Program-made: the position numbers and the translations under genes | Assembly: GCA_022425565.1 (NCBI GenBank) | Contig: JAKMFG010000322.1 | Span: 1-15,339, forward strand | Length of the DNA stretch: 15,339 bases | Source: Alphaproteobacteria bacterium | GTDB taxonomy: Bacteria > Pseudomonadota > Alphaproteobacteria > Puniceispirillales > Puniceispirillaceae | Direction of reading: 5' to 3' | Notes under the pieces: generated by a model | What the model saw: only the letters and a program-made list of their open reading frames with translations | What the model was told of the DNA's origin: nothing | Databases searched by the model: none | Shown here: in pieces, positions 1 through 8,698 of the stretch | Layout: every line of letters starts with the position of its first letter | How positions within the stretch are numbered: the first letter of the stretch is position 1

Positions 1-68
1 CGCAGACGGTGGACGCGCTTATGAAGCTCGATCTCGCCGCCGGCGTTGACGTCGAAATCAAGCTCTAG
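1..68 (+). CDS. rpsJ: 30S ribosomal protein S10, C-terminal end (partial)
   Basis: Only the last 21 codons are present, read from base 3 ([21 protein letters not shown], then TAG at 66-68). The closing pattern [19 protein letters not shown] is the conserved C-terminus of bacterial S10, a 30S head protein that also serves as the NusE transcription-antitermination factor. S10 is the first gene of the S10 operon, and the next gene here is rplC, as expected. The 5' part and the operon promoter lie outside the window. The identification rests on this short tail plus the gene order. Confidence 0.93.
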   Translation, partial: QTVDALMKLDLAAGVDVEIKL

Positions 69-84
69 GGAAGGGTCAGTAGCA

Positions 85-888
85 ATGCGTAGCGGAGTTA
101 TTGCCCGCAAGCTGGGGATGACACGGGTCTTTACAGACACCGGTCTGCACGTTCCGGTGACGGTTCTGAAGATGGACGATGTTCAGGTGGTTTCTGTCCG
201 CCAGCAGGAGCGTGACGGCTATACGGCTGTCCAGCTCGGAGCTGGTGCGGCCAAGGCCAAGAACGTATCGAAGGCAATGCGCGGCCATTTCGCCAAGGCG
301 AATGTGATGCCGAAGTCGAAGCTCGCCGAGTTCCGTGTCAGTGATGATGCTGTCCTCGAGGTTGGCTCGACGATTGCGCCAAGCCACTTTGTCGCCGGGC
401 AGAAGGTTGATGTTGTCGGTACCACCCAGGGTAAGGGTTTTGCCGGTGCGATGAAGCGCCACAATTTTGGTGGTCTGCGTGCCTCGCACGGCGTATCGAT
501 CTCGCACCGTTCGCACGGTTCGACCGGTCAGTGTCAGGAGCCTGGCAAGGTCTTCAAGGGCAAGAAGATGGCAGGCCATATGGGCGCCGTCCGTAACACC
601 ACCCAGAACATCGAGGTGGTTGCCGTTGATGATGAAGAGGGTGTGGTTCTCCTTCAGGGCGCGGTTCCGGGCCCAAGGGGTGGCTGGGTTCTGATCAGCG
701 ATGCCATCAAGGCGAAACTGCCTGAAGGTGTGCCGTTCCCGGCAGGCCTCATTGGCGACGCCGTCGAAGAGGCACCTGCAGAGGAAGCTCCGGCCGAGGA
801 TGCAGCAGCTGACGCCGCTGAAGCTCCGGCAGATGAGGCACCTGTAGCAGAGGCCGCCGAGGAAGAGGGCAAGTCCGATGAAAGTTAA
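85..888 (+). CDS. rplC: 50S ribosomal protein L3, with acidic C-terminal extension
   Basis: L3 is an early-assembling 23S rRNA-binding protein that reaches toward the peptidyl-transferase centre. The start at 85 gives the family-typical N-terminus [16 protein letters not shown]; a GGGAAGGG stretch at 68-75 is the likely ribosome-binding site. The core matches L3 through [20 protein letters not shown] (about residues 146-163). Gln149 aligns with the glutamine methylated by PrmB in E. coli L3 (known for the family; modification inferred here). The protein is 267 residues against about 210 in E. coli. The excess is a low-complexity Glu/Ala/Pro tail, about residues 225-267, with repeated EEAPAE-type units. 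Such tails occur on some alphaproteobacterial L3 proteins. The end overlaps rplD by 11 bases, suggesting translational coupling. An in-frame ATG at 46 lies inside rpsJ and is unlikely to be used. Confidence 0.97.
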   Translation: MRSGVIARKLGMTRVFTDTGLHVPVTVLKMDDVQVVSVRQQERDGYTAVQLGAGAAKAKNVSKAMRGHFAKANVMPKSKLAEFRVSDDAVLEVGSTIAPSHFVAGQKVDVVGTTQGKGFAGAMKRHNFGGLRASHGVSISHRSHGSTGQCQEPGKVFKGKKMAGHMGAVRNTTQNIEVVAVDDEEGVVLLQGAVPGPRGGWVLISDAIKAKLPEGVPFPAGLIGDAVEEAPAEEAPAEDAAADAAEAPADEAPVAEAAEEEGKSDES

Positions 889-1507
889 GGTGACAACGCT
901 CGACAGCAAGGCAGCCGGTGACATCACGCTGGCAGATGAGGTATTCGCGGTTGCACCGCGTGCCGACATCGTCGCCCGCGTCGTGAACTGGCAGCTTGCC
1001 AAGCGCCGCGCCGGTACGCACCGCGTGAAGAGCCGTGGCGAGATCAAGGCCACTGGCGCTAAGATGTATCGCCAGAAGGGCACCGGTAACGCCCGTCACG
1101 GCCCTCGGTCAGTTGTCCAGTTCCGTGGCGGTGGCGTTGTCCATGGCCCGACTGTTCGCGATCACGGCTATTCGCTGCCGAAAAAGGTTCGCAGGCTGGG
1201 TCTGAAGTCGGCTCTGTCCGCCAAGGTCGCCGAGGGCAAGGTCATTGTCGTCGACGAGCTGAAGACCAGTGGCAAGAACGCAGGCAAGACAGCGTCGCTT
1301 AAGGCGAGCCTCGCCAAGCTTGGTGCCGAGAACGCACTGATGATTGGTGGCGCCGAGCTTGACAGCAACCTCGTCAAGGCTGCCAGCAACCTGCCGTTCG
1401 TCGATGTGCTGCCGCAGCAGGGCATCAACGTCTATGACATCCTGCGCCGCGATGTGCTCGTCCTCTCCAAGGACGCCGCGGCCCTTATCGAGGAGCGTCT
1501 GAAATGA
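878..1507 (+). CDS. rplD: 50S ribosomal protein L4
   Basis: L4 (209 residues; E. coli 201) binds 23S rRNA domain I and lines the polypeptide exit tunnel. The long extended loop that reaches the tunnel constriction is visible at about residues 53-92, with the signature [14 protein letters not shown] and then [11 protein letters not shown]. In E. coli L4 is also the autogenous regulator of the S10 operon, acting on the rpsJ leader; that leader is outside this window, so regulation here cannot be assessed. The start ATG lies inside the last codons of rplC (11-base overlap), and the stop overlaps rplW through ATGA, so L3, L4 and L23 are probably translationally coupled. Confidence 0.97.
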   Translation: MKVKVTTLDSKAAGDITLADEVFAVAPRADIVARVVNWQLAKRRAGTHRVKSRGEIKATGAKMYRQKGTGNARHGPRSVVQFRGGGVVHGPTVRDHGYSLPKKVRRLGLKSALSAKVAEGKVIVVDELKTSGKNAGKTASLKASLAKLGAENALMIGGAELDSNLVKAASNLPFVDVLPQQGINVYDILRRDVLVLSKDAAALIEERLK

Positions 1508-1830
1508 GCGTCCGTCCGCGCAAGCCGGCACAGGTCTCGCTGAGCAAGGCCGCCGCCTATGACACCATTCTCCGCCCGATCGTTACCGAGAAGGCGACAA
1601 TGGCGAATGAAAATGGCCAGGTAACCTTTGCGGTTCCGTTGACCGCCACCAAGCCAGAGATCAAGGCAGCCGTTGAAATGCTGTTCGACGTCAAGGTCAC
1701 GGCGGTGAACACCATTCTGCAGAAGGGCAAGGCCAAGATGTGGAAGGGCCGTCCGGGCCGCCGTTCCGATACCAAAAAGGCCATGGTTACCTTGGCCGAA
1801 GGTCAAACCATTGACCTGATGGGAGTGTAG
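1504..1830 (+). CDS. rplW: 50S ribosomal protein L23
   Basis: L23 (108 residues) sits at the tunnel exit and is the docking site for trigger factor and SRP. The conserved [14 protein letters not shown] segment (about residues 19-32) and the later KVTAVNTI and [18 protein letters not shown] segments identify it. The globular alpha/beta part carries the usual basic hairpin around residues 72-90. A slightly extended N-terminus (about 18 residues before YDTILRP) is longer than in E. coli. The start codon overlaps the rplD stop in an ATGA junction. The gene ends 4 bases before rplB, and its last codons contain the rplB ribosome-binding site (GGGAG at 1821-1825). Confidence 0.97.
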   Translation: MSVRPRKPAQVSLSKAAAYDTILRPIVTEKATMANENGQVTFAVPLTATKPEIKAAVEMLFDVKVTAVNTILQKGKAKMWKGRPGRRSDTKKAMVTLAEGQTIDLMGV

Positions 1831-1834
1831 GACC

Positions 1835-2659
1835 ATGGCTCTGAAGAAGTTTAACCCGACAACCCCTGGCCAGCGTAATCTGGTCCTGGTCGACAAGAGC
1901 GACCTGTACAAGGGCAAGCCGGTCAAGAAGCTGACTGAAGGTCTGACCAAGACCGGCGGTCGCAACAATTCCGGTCACGTGACCTCATGGCATCGTGGCG
2001 GCGGGCACAAGCGGCGCTACCGCATGGTCGATTTCAAGCGGACCAAGTCCGGCATGATGGCGACCGTCGAGCGTCTGGAATATGATCCGAACCGTACTGC
2101 CTTTATCGCCTTGATCAGCTATGAAGATGGTGAGCAGAGCTACATCCTTGCGCCGCAGCGCCTGGCTGTTGGCGACAAGGTGATGTCCGGCATTGGTTCC
2201 GACATCAAGCCCGGCAACGCTCTGCCGCTGCAGAACATCCCGGTTGGCACGCTGGTTCACAATGTCGAGCTGAAGCCCGGCAAGGGCGGGCAGCTGGCCC
2301 GTTCGGCAGGCACCTATGTGCAGCTCGTTGGTCGTGACCGTGGTTACGCAATCCTGCGCCTGACCTCCGGTGAGGTTCGCCTCGTCCGCGGCGAGTGCAT
2401 GGCATCCATCGGTGCCGTGTCCAACCCGGACCAGCAGAACACCAAGATTGGCAAGGCCGGCCGCAACCGTTGGAAGGGCAAGCGCCCACATGTCCGCGGT
2501 GTGGTCATGAACCCGATCGATCACCCGCATGGTGGTGGTGAGGGTCGTACCTCTGGTGGCCGTCATCCAGTAACTCCGTGGGGCAAGCCTACCAAGGGCA
2601 AGCGCACTCGTTCGAACAAGAAGACGGACCGCCTGATTATGCGGCGCCGCAAGCCATAA
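1835..2659 (+). CDS. rplB: 50S ribosomal protein L2
   Basis: L2 (274 residues, near the E. coli 273) is one of the largest and most conserved 50S proteins; it bridges the subunits and supports peptidyl-transferase activity. Seen in order are the N-terminal [15 protein letters not shown], the [15 protein letters not shown] segment, the OB-fold and SH3-like core, and the C-terminal [20 protein letters not shown] motif. His230 in that motif aligns with the functionally important His229 of E. coli L2. The very basic C-terminus ([13 protein letters not shown]) is typical. It lies between rplW (4-base gap) and rpsS (13-base gap). No anomalies seen. Confidence 0.98.
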   Translation: MALKKFNPTTPGQRNLVLVDKSDLYKGKPVKKLTEGLTKTGGRNNSGHVTSWHRGGGHKRRYRMVDFKRTKSGMMATVERLEYDPNRTAFIALISYEDGEQSYILAPQRLAVGDKVMSGIGSDIKPGNALPLQNIPVGTLVHNVELKPGKGGQLARSAGTYVQLVGRDRGYAILRLTSGEVRLVRGECMASIGAVSNPDQQNTKIGKAGRNRWKGKRPHVRGVVMNPIDHPHGGGEGRTSGGRHPVTPWGKPTKGKRTRSNKKTDRLIMRRRKP

Positions 2660-2672
2660 GGGGCGACAAGAC

Positions 2673-2948
2673 ATGGCACGTTCTGTTTGGAAAGGTCCTT
2701 TTGTCGACGGCTATCTTCTGAAGAAGGCCGACAAGGTCCGTGAATCCGGTCGTAGCGAAGTGATCAAGACCTGGTCACGTCGTTCGACCATCCTGCCACA
2801 ATTCGTCGGGCTGACCTTCGGCGTTCACAACGGCAACAAGTTTATTCCGGTCTCGATCAGCGAGGACATGGTCGGGCACAAGCTCGGTGAGTTCTCGCCG
2901 ACCCGTACCTATTACGGTCACGCGGCCGACAAGAAATCAAAGCGGTAG
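2673..2948 (+). CDS. rpsS: 30S ribosomal protein S19
   Basis: S19 (91 residues, usual length 91-92) forms a complex with S13 at the 30S head near the decoding site and inter-subunit bridges. Conserved blocks are the N-terminal [18 protein letters not shown], the middle [17 protein letters not shown], and the C-terminal [15 protein letters not shown]. An AAGGGG ribosome-binding site at 2658-2663 lies 9 bases before the start and overlaps the end of rplB. An 8-base gap separates it from rplV. Intact and ordinary. Confidence 0.97.
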   Translation: MARSVWKGPFVDGYLLKKADKVRESGRSEVIKTWSRRSTILPQFVGLTFGVHNGNKFIPVSISEDMVGHKLGEFSPTRTYYGHAADKKSKR

Positions 2949-2956
2949 AGGCAGGC

Positions 2957-3334
2957 ATGGGTAAGCAATCTTCACCAAGAGTTTTGGCAGACAGTGAAGC
3001 CAAGTCGGTGCTGCGCAACCTGCGCATCAGCCCGCAGAAGCTGAACCTGGTTGCCACGATGATCCGGGGCATGGACGTCAACAAGGCGCTCGCCACGTTG
3101 TCCTTCTCGCGTCGCCGTATCGCCGGAGACGTTAAGAAGGCCCTGCAGTCGGCTATCGCCAACGCAGAGAACAACCATTCGCTGGATGTCGACCGCCTGT
3201 TCGTAAAGGAAGCCTATGTCGGCAAGGCGCTGGTCATGAAGCGTTTCAAGGCCCGTGCACGTGGCCGTGGCGCCCGCATCCTGAAGCCGTTTTCGCACCT
3301 GACGATCGTCGTTGGTGAAAGAGGAGACCAGTAG
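2957..3334 (+). CDS. rplV: 50S ribosomal protein L22
   Basis: L22 (125 residues) binds all six domains of 23S rRNA and, with L4, forms the exit-tunnel constriction. The conserved [17 protein letters not shown] segment (about residues 21-38) begins the globular domain. The long beta-hairpin that projects into the tunnel corresponds to about residues 85-112, with the basic stretch [14 protein letters not shown] at its tip. This hairpin is where macrolide-resistance changes occur in other bacteria; it looks wild-type here. The N-terminus is about 8 residues longer than that of E. coli. The stop codon directly abuts the rpsC ATG with no gap, which implies coupled translation. Confidence 0.97.
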   Translation: MGKQSSPRVLADSEAKSVLRNLRISPQKLNLVATMIRGMDVNKALATLSFSRRRIAGDVKKALQSAIANAENNHSLDVDRLFVKEAYVGKALVMKRFKARARGRGARILKPFSHLTIVVGERGDQ

Positions 3335-4030
3335 ATGGGTCAGAAAATCAAACCGATCGGTCTGCGTGTTGGCATCAACCGGACCTGGGACTCGCGCTGG
3401 TATGCAGGCCGTAACTACGGCGAACTGCTTCACAAGGATATCGAGCTGCGCGCCTACCTGATGGACCGCCTCAAGCAGGCCGCTATCAGCCGCGTCATCA
3501 TCGAGCGTCCGGCAGGCCGGGCCCGCGTCACCATCCATGCAGGTCGTCCGGGCCTGATCATCGGCAAGAAGGGCCAGGACATCGAGCGTCTGCGCACCGA
3601 CCTGTCGAAGAGGGTGGGCAGCGAGGTCAGCCTGAACATCGTCGAGGTTCGCAAGCCCGAGATCGACGCCAAGCTGATTGCCGAGAATATCGCACAGCAG
3701 CTGGAGCGCCGTGTCGGCTTCCGCCGCGCTATGAAGCGCGCCGTCCAGTCGGCCATGCGTCTTGGAGCGCAGGGTGTCCGGATCAACTGCGCAGGTCGTC
3801 TTGGCGGTGCCGAGATCGCCCGTACCGAGTGGTACCGCGAAGGTCGGGTGCCGCTTCATACCCTGCGTGCCGAGGTTGATTATGGCGAAGGCTCTGCTTT
3901 CACCACCTACGGTGTCTGCGGGATCAAGGTTTGGGTCTTTAAGGGCGAAGTTATGGCCCACGACCCGATGGCCCAGGACAAGCGTCTCGCCGAGCAGCAA
4001 TCCGGCTCGGCGCCGCGGTCAAACGGTTAA
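3335..4030 (+). CDS. rpsC: 30S ribosomal protein S3
   Basis: S3 (231 residues; E. coli 233) is a 30S head protein at the mRNA entry tunnel with helicase-like activity. The N-terminal [14 protein letters not shown] is conserved. A type II KH domain spans about residues 38-107, with the RNA-binding GKKG loop at 77-80. The C-terminal domain has the conserved [17 protein letters not shown] segment (about 167-183) and then [13 protein letters not shown]. The last 20 or so residues are polar and probably disordered. The ribosome-binding site (GAGGAGA, 3321-3327) lies inside the end of rplV. The next gene, rplP, follows after 19 bases. Confidence 0.98.
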   Translation: MGQKIKPIGLRVGINRTWDSRWYAGRNYGELLHKDIELRAYLMDRLKQAAISRVIIERPAGRARVTIHAGRPGLIIGKKGQDIERLRTDLSKRVGSEVSLNIVEVRKPEIDAKLIAENIAQQLERRVGFRRAMKRAVQSAMRLGAQGVRINCAGRLGGAEIARTEWYREGRVPLHTLRAEVDYGEGSAFTTYGVCGIKVWVFKGEVMAHDPMAQDKRLAEQQSGSAPRSNG

Positions 4031-4049
4031 TCGAGAGGAGTTGGGTTAG

Positions 4050-4469
4050 ATGCTCTCGCCGAAGAGAACCAAGTTCCGTAAGGCTCACAAGGGCCGTATC
4101 CACGGCAATGCCAAGGGCGGAACACAGCTGAATTTTGGAGCTTATGGCCTGAAGGCTGTAACGCCCGAGCGTGTGACCGCGCGCCAGATTGAGGCCGCGC
4201 GTCGTGCAATCACGCGTCACCTTCGTCGTGCCGGTCGTGTTTGGATCCGCGTGTTCCCGGATGTGCCTGTTTCGTCGAAGCCGGCCGAAGTCCGGATGGG
4301 TAAGGGTAAGGGTTCGCCAGAGTTCTGGGTGGCCCGGGTCAAGCCTGGCCGGATCATGTTCGAGATTGACGGTGTTCCGTGGGATCTTGCCAAGGAAGCG
4401 TTGACGCTCGCCTCGGCCAAGCTACCCCTCGACACCCGCATCGTTCGCCGTCTCGGCGACGCTGATTAA
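4050..4469 (+). CDS. rplP: 50S ribosomal protein L16
   Basis: L16 (139 residues; E. coli 136) binds near the A-site and the elbow of tRNA and is a late-assembling 50S protein. The N-terminal [16 protein letters not shown], the central [16 protein letters not shown] segment (here [19 protein letters not shown]) and [20 protein letters not shown] are diagnostic. Arg82 in the VRMGKGKG motif aligns with Arg81 of E. coli L16, the residue hydroxylated by the 2-oxoglutarate oxygenase YcfD/RoxA; whether that happens here cannot be seen. The ribosome-binding site is GAGAGGAG, about 11 bases upstream. The gene is followed by rpmC after 11 bases. Confidence 0.98.
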   Translation: MLSPKRTKFRKAHKGRIHGNAKGGTQLNFGAYGLKAVTPERVTARQIEAARRAITRHLRRAGRVWIRVFPDVPVSSKPAEVRMGKGKGSPEFWVARVKPGRIMFEIDGVPWDLAKEALTLASAKLPLDTRIVRRLGDAD

Positions 4470-4480
4470 GGGAGGGGCTG

Positions 4481-4696
4481 ATGGCAACCGTTAAGGCCGA
4501 AGAGCTTCGTGCAAAGACCGCTGACGAGTTGAAAGACCAGCTCGTTGATCTGAAGAAGGAGCAGTTCAACCTGCGCTTTCAGGTAGCAGGTGGTCAGAAT
4601 GAAAACCCGGCGCGCGCACGTATCGTTCGCCGCGAGATCGCCCGCATCAAGACCGTTCTTGGCGAAATGTCCAAGACGGCTGCCGCGGCGCAGTAA
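4481..4696 (+). CDS. rpmC: 50S ribosomal protein L29
   Basis: L29 (71 residues; usual 60-70) is a small two-helix protein beside L23 at the tunnel exit. The pattern [27 protein letters not shown], followed by [19 protein letters not shown], is the family signature: a helical hairpin with a conserved basic second helix. The alanine-rich end (KTAAAAQ) is a short family-variable tail. It sits between rplP and rpsQ, its standard place, with a GGGAGGGG ribosome-binding site overlapping the end of rplP. Confidence 0.96.
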   Translation: MATVKAEELRAKTADELKDQLVDLKKEQFNLRFQVAGGQNENPARARIVRREIARIKTVLGEMSKTAAAAQ

Positions 4697-4708
4697 GGAA
4701 GTCGAGTT

Positions 4709-4954
4709 ATGCCGAAGCGAGTCATGCAGGGCACGGTGGTCAGCGACAAGAGCGACAAGACGGTAACCGTCCTTGTCGAGCGCAGGATCATGCACCCGGT
4801 TTATAAGAAGATTATCACCAAGTCGAAGAAGTTCGCGGCACACGACGCCGAGAACCGCTGCAAGCAGGGTGATAAGGTACGCATCCGCGAATGCGCGCCC
4901 TTGTCCAAATCAAAGAGCTACGAAGTCATCTACGACGACGCAGCCGCTAACTGA
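4709..4954 (+). CDS. rpsQ: 30S ribosomal protein S17
   Basis: S17 (81 residues; E. coli 84) is an OB-fold primary 16S rRNA-binding protein needed for early 30S body assembly. The N-terminal [26 protein letters not shown], the central [18 protein letters not shown], and the end [21 protein letters not shown] all match the family. The tail DDAAAN is variable. It is the last gene of the classical S10 operon; only 11 bases separate it from rplN and no terminator or promoter is visible there, so transcription probably runs into the spc genes. Confidence 0.97.
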   Translation: MPKRVMQGTVVSDKSDKTVTVLVERRIMHPVYKKIITKSKKFAAHDAENRCKQGDKVRIRECAPLSKSKSYEVIYDDAAAN

Positions 4955-4965
4955 GGGGTGCCGAT

Positions 4966-5334
4966 ATGATCCAGATGCAGTCAAACCTCGAGGTTGCCGA
5001 TAACTCCGGTGCGCGCCGTGTGCAGTGCATCAAGGTGCTCGGTGGCTCCGGCCGCAAGGTAGCGGGTGTCGGCGATGTCATCGTCGTCTCGGTGAAGGAA
5101 GCCATTCCGCGCGGCAAGGTGAAGAAGGGTGACGTGCACCGCGCCGTCATCGTTCGTACCGCCAAGGAAATTCGTCGTCCCGACGGCAGCGCCATCCGCT
5201 TCGACCGGAACGCCGCCGTGTTGCTGAACAAGCAGGACGAGCCGATCGGTACACGTATTTTTGGACCGGTTACCCGCGAACTCAGGGGCCGGAAGTTTAT
5301 GAAGATCATTTCGCTGGCACCGGAGGTGCTGTAA
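4966..5334 (+). CDS. rplN: 50S ribosomal protein L14
   Basis: L14 (122 residues; E. coli 123) is a five-stranded barrel at the subunit interface, next to L19, and is the binding site of the silencing factor RsfS. The start [19 protein letters not shown] and the segments [22 protein letters not shown] and the end [12 protein letters not shown] are family signatures. It is the first gene of the spc operon by classical order. The last base of its TAA stop is the first base of the rplX ATG (TAATG), and a strong GGAGGTG site at 5322-5328 in its 3' end serves rplX. Confidence 0.98.
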   Translation: MIQMQSNLEVADNSGARRVQCIKVLGGSGRKVAGVGDVIVVSVKEAIPRGKVKKGDVHRAVIVRTAKEIRRPDGSAIRFDRNAAVLLNKQDEPIGTRIFGPVTRELRGRKFMKIISLAPEVL

Positions 5335-5651
5335 TGGCGCAGAAATTCAAGATCAAGAAGGGCGATCAGGTTGTCGTCACCACCGGCCGCGACAAGGGCC
5401 GCCGTGGTCAGGTGATGCAGGTGCTTCGGGAAGAGAACCGTGTGCTCGTTCAGGGCTGCAACATGGTCAAGCGGCACACCCGCCCAACCCAGGCTAGCCC
5501 TGGTGGCATCATCAACAAGGAAGCCCCGCTTCATATTTCGAATGTTGCCCATATTGACCCGGACAGTGGCAGCGCTACGCGCGTTGGCTACGAGGTCAAG
5601 GATGGCAAAAAGGTTCGGATCGCCCGTCGGTCCGGCAAGGCCCTCGACTAA
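5334..5651 (+). CDS. rplX: 50S ribosomal protein L24
   Basis: L24 (105 residues; E. coli 104) initiates 50S assembly and lies near the tunnel exit. A KOW motif occupies about residues 6-33 ([20 protein letters not shown]). The following [11 protein letters not shown] and [15 protein letters not shown] segments are conserved. In E. coli the spc operon is regulated by S8 at the rplE start; here the region between rplX and rplE is only 26 bases. The overlap with rplN suggests coupled translation. No anomalies seen. Confidence 0.97.
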   Translation: MAQKFKIKKGDQVVVTTGRDKGRRGQVMQVLREENRVLVQGCNMVKRHTRPTQASPGGIINKEAPLHISNVAHIDPDSGSATRVGYEVKDGKKVRIARRSGKALD

Positions 5652-5677
5652 TCAGGGCTCAAGGAGATAAAGCTGAG

Positions 5678-6223
5678 ATGAAAACGCGTTTGGAAGAACA
5701 TTACCATGCGGCTGTTCGCCCGGCTCTCATGGAGAAATTCGGCTACAAGAACACTCTTGAAGTGCCGAAGATCGAAAAGATCGTCATCAACATGGGCGTC
5801 GGCGAGGCGGTACGCGACTCGAAGAAAATCGAGCATGCAACCCGTGACCTTGCCGCCATCACCGGCCAAAAGCCTGTTGTCACCCATGCCAAGCGTGCCA
5901 ATGCAGCATTCAAGCTGCGTGCTGGCATGCCGATTGGCTGCAAAGTGACCCTGCGACGGGACCGGATGTATGAATTCATGGATCGTCTGGTGACCATTGC
6001 GCTGCCGCGTGTCCGCGACTTTCGCGGTCTCAACGGCAAGAGCTTTGACGGCAGTGGCAACTATGCCATGGGCGTCAAGGAGCAGATCGTGTTCCCAGAG
6101 ATCGATTACGACCAGGTTGATGAGGTCCGCGGCATGGACATCATCGTTGTTACCTCCGCACGGACGGATGACGAGGCACGCGAGCTTCTCGCGAACTTCC
6201 AATTCCCGTTCGTCAAAGCTTAA
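5678..6223 (+). CDS. rplE: 50S ribosomal protein L5
   Basis: L5 (181 residues; E. coli 179) binds 5S rRNA and forms an intersubunit bridge with S13. Conserved blocks are [17 protein letters not shown] (about residues 28-44), [27 protein letters not shown], the [12 protein letters not shown] segment, and [21 protein letters not shown]. The basic loop before FKLR reads AKRANAA, a little different from the more common KxSIA form, which is ordinary variation. The ribosome-binding site AAGGAG (5661-5666) is 11 bases from the ATG, a slightly long spacing. It is followed by rpsN after 11 bases. Confidence 0.98.
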   Translation: MKTRLEEHYHAAVRPALMEKFGYKNTLEVPKIEKIVINMGVGEAVRDSKKIEHATRDLAAITGQKPVVTHAKRANAAFKLRAGMPIGCKVTLRRDRMYEFMDRLVTIALPRVRDFRGLNGKSFDGSGNYAMGVKEQIVFPEIDYDQVDEVRGMDIIVVTSARTDDEARELLANFQFPFVKA

Positions 6224-6234
6224 GGAAGCGAACG

Positions 6235-6540
6235 ATGGCTAAGAAAAGCGCCGTTGAGAAGAACAACCGCCGCAAGCGTATGGTCGCCCGCAAGGGTGCA
6301 CGCCGGCAGGCCCTGCGGGCTACGATCCGCGACCGGTCTCTGCCGATGGAAGAACGGTTTGCGGCCGTGCTGAAACTTTCCCAGGAGCCGCGCGACAGCG
6401 CCCGGACACGTATCCGCAATCGTTGCGAGGTATCCGGCCGTCCGCGTGCTTATGACCGGAAACTTAGAATGTCGCGCATTGCGCTCCGTGACCTTGCCTC
6501 GATGGGCCAGGTTCCCGGTGTCGTGAAGTCAAGCTGGTAA
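6235..6540 (+). CDS. rpsN: 30S ribosomal protein S14 (zinc-independent form)
   Basis: S14 (101 residues) is a 30S head protein that helps S3 and S10 assemble. It is the long zinc-free type: 101 residues, a single cysteine ([20 protein letters not shown]), and no CxxC pairs, in contrast to the roughly 61-residue zinc-binding paralogue. The N-terminal [17 protein letters not shown] and the C-terminal [11 protein letters not shown] are typical of Alphaproteobacteria. It lies between rplE and rpsH, the normal spc order. Confidence 0.97.
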   Translation: MAKKSAVEKNNRRKRMVARKGARRQALRATIRDRSLPMEERFAAVLKLSQEPRDSARTRIRNRCEVSGRPRAYDRKLRMSRIALRDLASMGQVPGVVKSSW

Positions 6541-6557
6541 GCGAGGAGAAATAGATC

Positions 6558-6956
6558 ATGGCAATGAGCGATCCTCTCGGTGATATGCTGACCCGTATCC
6601 GCAACGGACAGAGTGCTGGCAAGACTGTCGTCTCCAGCCCAGCCTCGCGGTTCCGTAGCAATGTGCTCGAGGTCCTGAAGCGTGAAGGTTACATCCGCAA
6701 CTACTCCAGTGTGGATGTCCGTCCCGGCATCAAGGAACTCAAGATTGAGCTGAAATATCATGACGGTGAGCCGGTGATCTCCGAGATCAAGCGCGTCTCG
6801 CGCCCAGGCCGTCGTGTCTATTACGGCATCCGTGACCTTCCGCGTGTCTATAACGGGCTTGGCATTGCCATCCTGTCGACCCCGCGCGGCGTTCTTTCTG
6901 ACACCGAAGCTCGCACCGCAAATGTCGGTGGCGAGGTTCTGTGTCACGTATTCTAG
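6558..6956 (+). CDS. rpsH: 30S ribosomal protein S8
   Basis: S8 (132 residues; E. coli 130) is a primary 16S rRNA-binding protein and in E. coli the translational repressor of the spc operon. The N-terminus [18 protein letters not shown] matches alphaproteobacterial S8, supporting the start at 6558 over the in-frame ATG two codons later; GCGAGGAG at 6541-6548 is the ribosome-binding site. The C-terminal part [29 protein letters not shown] and the RNA-contacting end [13 protein letters not shown] are conserved. Whether S8 regulates this cluster is not visible from the sequence. Confidence 0.97.
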   Translation: MAMSDPLGDMLTRIRNGQSAGKTVVSSPASRFRSNVLEVLKREGYIRNYSSVDVRPGIKELKIELKYHDGEPVISEIKRVSRPGRRVYYGIRDLPRVYNGLGIAILSTPRGVLSDTEARTANVGGEVLCHVF

Positions 6957-6968
6957 GGAGGCTGCACA

Positions 6969-7502
6969 ATGTCCCGTATAGGAAGCAGTGCGATTACCAT
7001 CCCGGCCGACGTGACGCTGTCGAATGATGGTGGCGTGATTGTCGTGAAGGGCAAGAACGGCGAGCTCAGCACGTCGCTGCACAGCGACGTAGAGCTTTCG
7101 GTTGCCGACAATGTCGCGACGCTGAAGCCGTCACGCGACACCCGCCAGGCAAAGGCGCTTTGGGGAACCATGCGCTCCAACCTGAGCAACATGGTTGTCG
7201 GTGTCACGGAAGGGTTCACCCGTAAGCTTGAAATCAACGGCGTTGGTTACCGGGCCGCGATGCAGGGCAACAAGCTCGTCCTGTCTCTTGGCTTCAGCCA
7301 CCCGGTCGAGATGGAAGTCCCGGCCGGTCTGAAGGTTGCTGTCGAGAACAACACCAGTGTGACCATCACCGGTGCTGACAAGCAGCTTCTTGGCCAGTTC
7401 GCCTCGGAAGTGCGCGCCAAGCGCCCACCCGAGCCGTTCAAGGGCAAGGGTGTGAAATATTCGGACGAGTACATCGTTCGTAAAGAAGGCAAGAAGAAGT
7501 AG
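6969..7502 (+). CDS. rplF: 50S ribosomal protein L6
   Basis: L6 (177 residues, same as E. coli) consists of two similar alpha/beta domains and lies near the factor-binding (sarcin-ricin) region of the 50S. The start [16 protein letters not shown] and the domain-2 signature [27 protein letters not shown] at the end are diagnostic. The first domain covers about residues 1-80 and the second about 83-170. The gap to rpsH is 12 bases with a GGGAGG ribosome-binding site, and the gap to rplR is 10 bases. Confidence 0.98.
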   Translation: MSRIGSSAITIPADVTLSNDGGVIVVKGKNGELSTSLHSDVELSVADNVATLKPSRDTRQAKALWGTMRSNLSNMVVGVTEGFTRKLEINGVGYRAAMQGNKLVLSLGFSHPVEMEVPAGLKVAVENNTSVTITGADKQLLGQFASEVRAKRPPEPFKGKGVKYSDEYIVRKEGKKK

Positions 7503-7512
7503 GGGCACGAAG

Positions 7513-7872
7513 ATGTTTTCATCCAAGCAACTTTTCGAGCGCCGCCGCGCCCGCAACAGGGCCGCGCTGAAGCGCGTATCTTCGGGCCAGCCGCGTCTGT
7601 CTGTGCATCGTTCGTCGAAGCACATCTATGCGCAGGTTATCGATGACAATTCCGGCCAGACGCTGGCGGCTGCCTCGACTCTCGAGGCGGATCTGAAGGG
7701 CCAAGGCGGCACAAGCAACAGCACCGCCGCTGCCGCCGTTGGCAAGCTCGTCGCTGAGCGTGCCAAGGAAAAGGGCGTCGAGATCGTGGTCTTCGACCGC
7801 GGTGGCTTTATCTACCACGGTCGTGTGAAGGCCCTCGCTGAGGCCGCACGCGAAGCCGGACTGAAATTCTAG
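7513..7872 (+). CDS. rplR: 50S ribosomal protein L18
   Basis: L18 (119 residues; E. coli 117) binds 5S rRNA together with L5 and L25 and attaches it to the 50S central protuberance. The basic N-terminal tail (about residues 8-32: [20 protein letters not shown]) is the 5S-binding region, followed by [18 protein letters not shown]. The C-terminal [27 protein letters not shown] is the family signature. It lies between rplF and rpsE as usual. No anomalies seen. Confidence 0.97.
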   Translation: MFSSKQLFERRRARNRAALKRVSSGQPRLSVHRSSKHIYAQVIDDNSGQTLAAASTLEADLKGQGGTSNSTAAAAVGKLVAERAKEKGVEIVVFDRGGFIYHGRVKALAEAAREAGLKF

Positions 7873-7886
7873 GGAGCATCTGAGAG

Positions 7887-8450
7887 ATGGCACGTAAAAA
7901 CGACAGGCAGGATCGCAGCGGCGCCCGTGAGGAGCCTGAACTCCTTGAGAAGCTCGTTGGCATTAACCGTGTTGCCAAAGTGGTCAAGGGTGGTCGCCGT
8001 TTTGGCTTCGCCGCTCTCGTCGTCGTCGGTGACGGCCGTGGCCGCGCCGGTTTCGGTACCGGCAAAGCACGCGAGGTTCCCGAGGCGATCCGCAAGGCAA
8101 CCGAGAGCGCGAAGCGCAACATGGTCCGTGTGCCACTGCGTGACGGACGCACACTGCACCATGACATCAAGGGCCGTTATGGCGCCGGCCGTGTGCTGCT
8201 CCGTGCAGCCCAGGCTGGTACCGGCATCATTGCAGGCGGCCCGATGCGTGCAGTCTTCGAGGTGCTGGGTGTGCAGGACGTCGTCTCCAAGTCGATCGGA
8301 TCGTCCAACCCCCACAACATGATCAAAGCGACCTTTTCGGCGCTGACCGGCATGCAGGCACCGCGCAGCGTTGCCCAGAAGCGTGGCAAGCGTGTGGCTG
8401 ATGTACTCGGCGGCAAGCGCGGCAGCGACGATCAGGCCGCAGCGTCCTGA
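7887..8450 (+). CDS. rpsE: 30S ribosomal protein S5
   Basis: S5 (187 residues; E. coli 167) acts at the mRNA entry side and with S4 in decoding accuracy. An N-terminal double-stranded RNA-binding-like fold spans about residues 20-85 and contains the motif [26 protein letters not shown]. The C-terminal domain includes [23 protein letters not shown] and [12 protein letters not shown]. The extra length relative to E. coli comes mainly from a polar N-terminus and a short C-terminal tail ([13 protein letters not shown]), common among Alphaproteobacteria. It is followed after 14 bases by rpmD. Confidence 0.98.
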   Translation: MARKNDRQDRSGAREEPELLEKLVGINRVAKVVKGGRRFGFAALVVVGDGRGRAGFGTGKAREVPEAIRKATESAKRNMVRVPLRDGRTLHHDIKGRYGAGRVLLRAAQAGTGIIAGGPMRAVFEVLGVQDVVSKSIGSSNPHNMIKATFSALTGMQAPRSVAQKRGKRVADVLGGKRGSDDQAAAS

Positions 8451-8464
8451 CAGGGAGAAGAAGT

Positions 8465-8650
8465 ATGGCTTCGAAAACAGTACGCGTGACGCAGACCCGC
8501 AGTGGCATTGGCCGTCTCGGTAGCCAGCGCAGGACACTAGTCGGTCTCGGCCTGAACAAGATCGGCCGCACCAGTGAGCTCGAGGATACCCCTGCCGTTC
8601 GCGGCATGATCAACAAGGTCAAGCACCTGGTCCGCGTCGAGGGCGAGTGA
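8465..8650 (+). CDS. rpmD: 50S ribosomal protein L30
   Basis: L30 (61 residues; usual 58-64) is a small ferredoxin-like 23S-binding protein. The pattern [31 protein letters not shown] with the C-terminal [17 protein letters not shown] is the complete family signature. GGGAGAAG at 8453-8460 precedes the ATG. It is followed by a 48-base spacer before rplO, the largest gap within the S10/spc part of the window. Confidence 0.97.
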   Translation: MASKTVRVTQTRSGIGRLGSQRRTLVGLGLNKIGRTSELEDTPAVRGMINKVKHLVRVEGE

Positions 8651-8686
8651 GCTGTCAAAGCAGAATGGTGCCCCGCGGGTGCCTTC

Positions 8687-8692
8687 GAGGAG
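8687..8692 (+). promoter_or_regulatory. Ribosome-binding site that decides the rplO start
   Basis: GAGGAG lies 6 bases before the ATG at 8699 but only 3 bases before the adjacent in-frame ATG at 8696. Spacing therefore favours the second ATG, which also gives the family-typical N-terminus MKLNEI. Confidence 0.7.
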
Positions 8693-8698
8693 TGAATG

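Noticed and set aside
46..84. Upstream in-frame ATG giving rplC 13 extra residues
   Set aside because: It lies inside the end of rpsJ, has no ribosome-binding site, and the extra residues do not resemble L3; the ATG at 85 gives the conserved N-terminus.
76..1083. Long open reading frame on the minus strand opposite rplC/rplD (335 codons)
   Set aside because: It is antisense to two conserved ribosomal genes, has no recognisable domains and reflects G+C-rich codon usage on the opposite strand.
2972..4000. Minus-strand open frame of 342 codons opposite rplV/rpsC
   Set aside because: Shadow of conserved genes in the opposite strand; no family resemblance.
8651..8695. GGTGCC direct repeat and CCCGCGGG palindrome in the rpmD–rplO gap
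   Set aside because: The repeat is 6 bases and the palindrome gives at best a weak, mismatched hairpin with a very small loop; no promoter or terminator is recognisable there.
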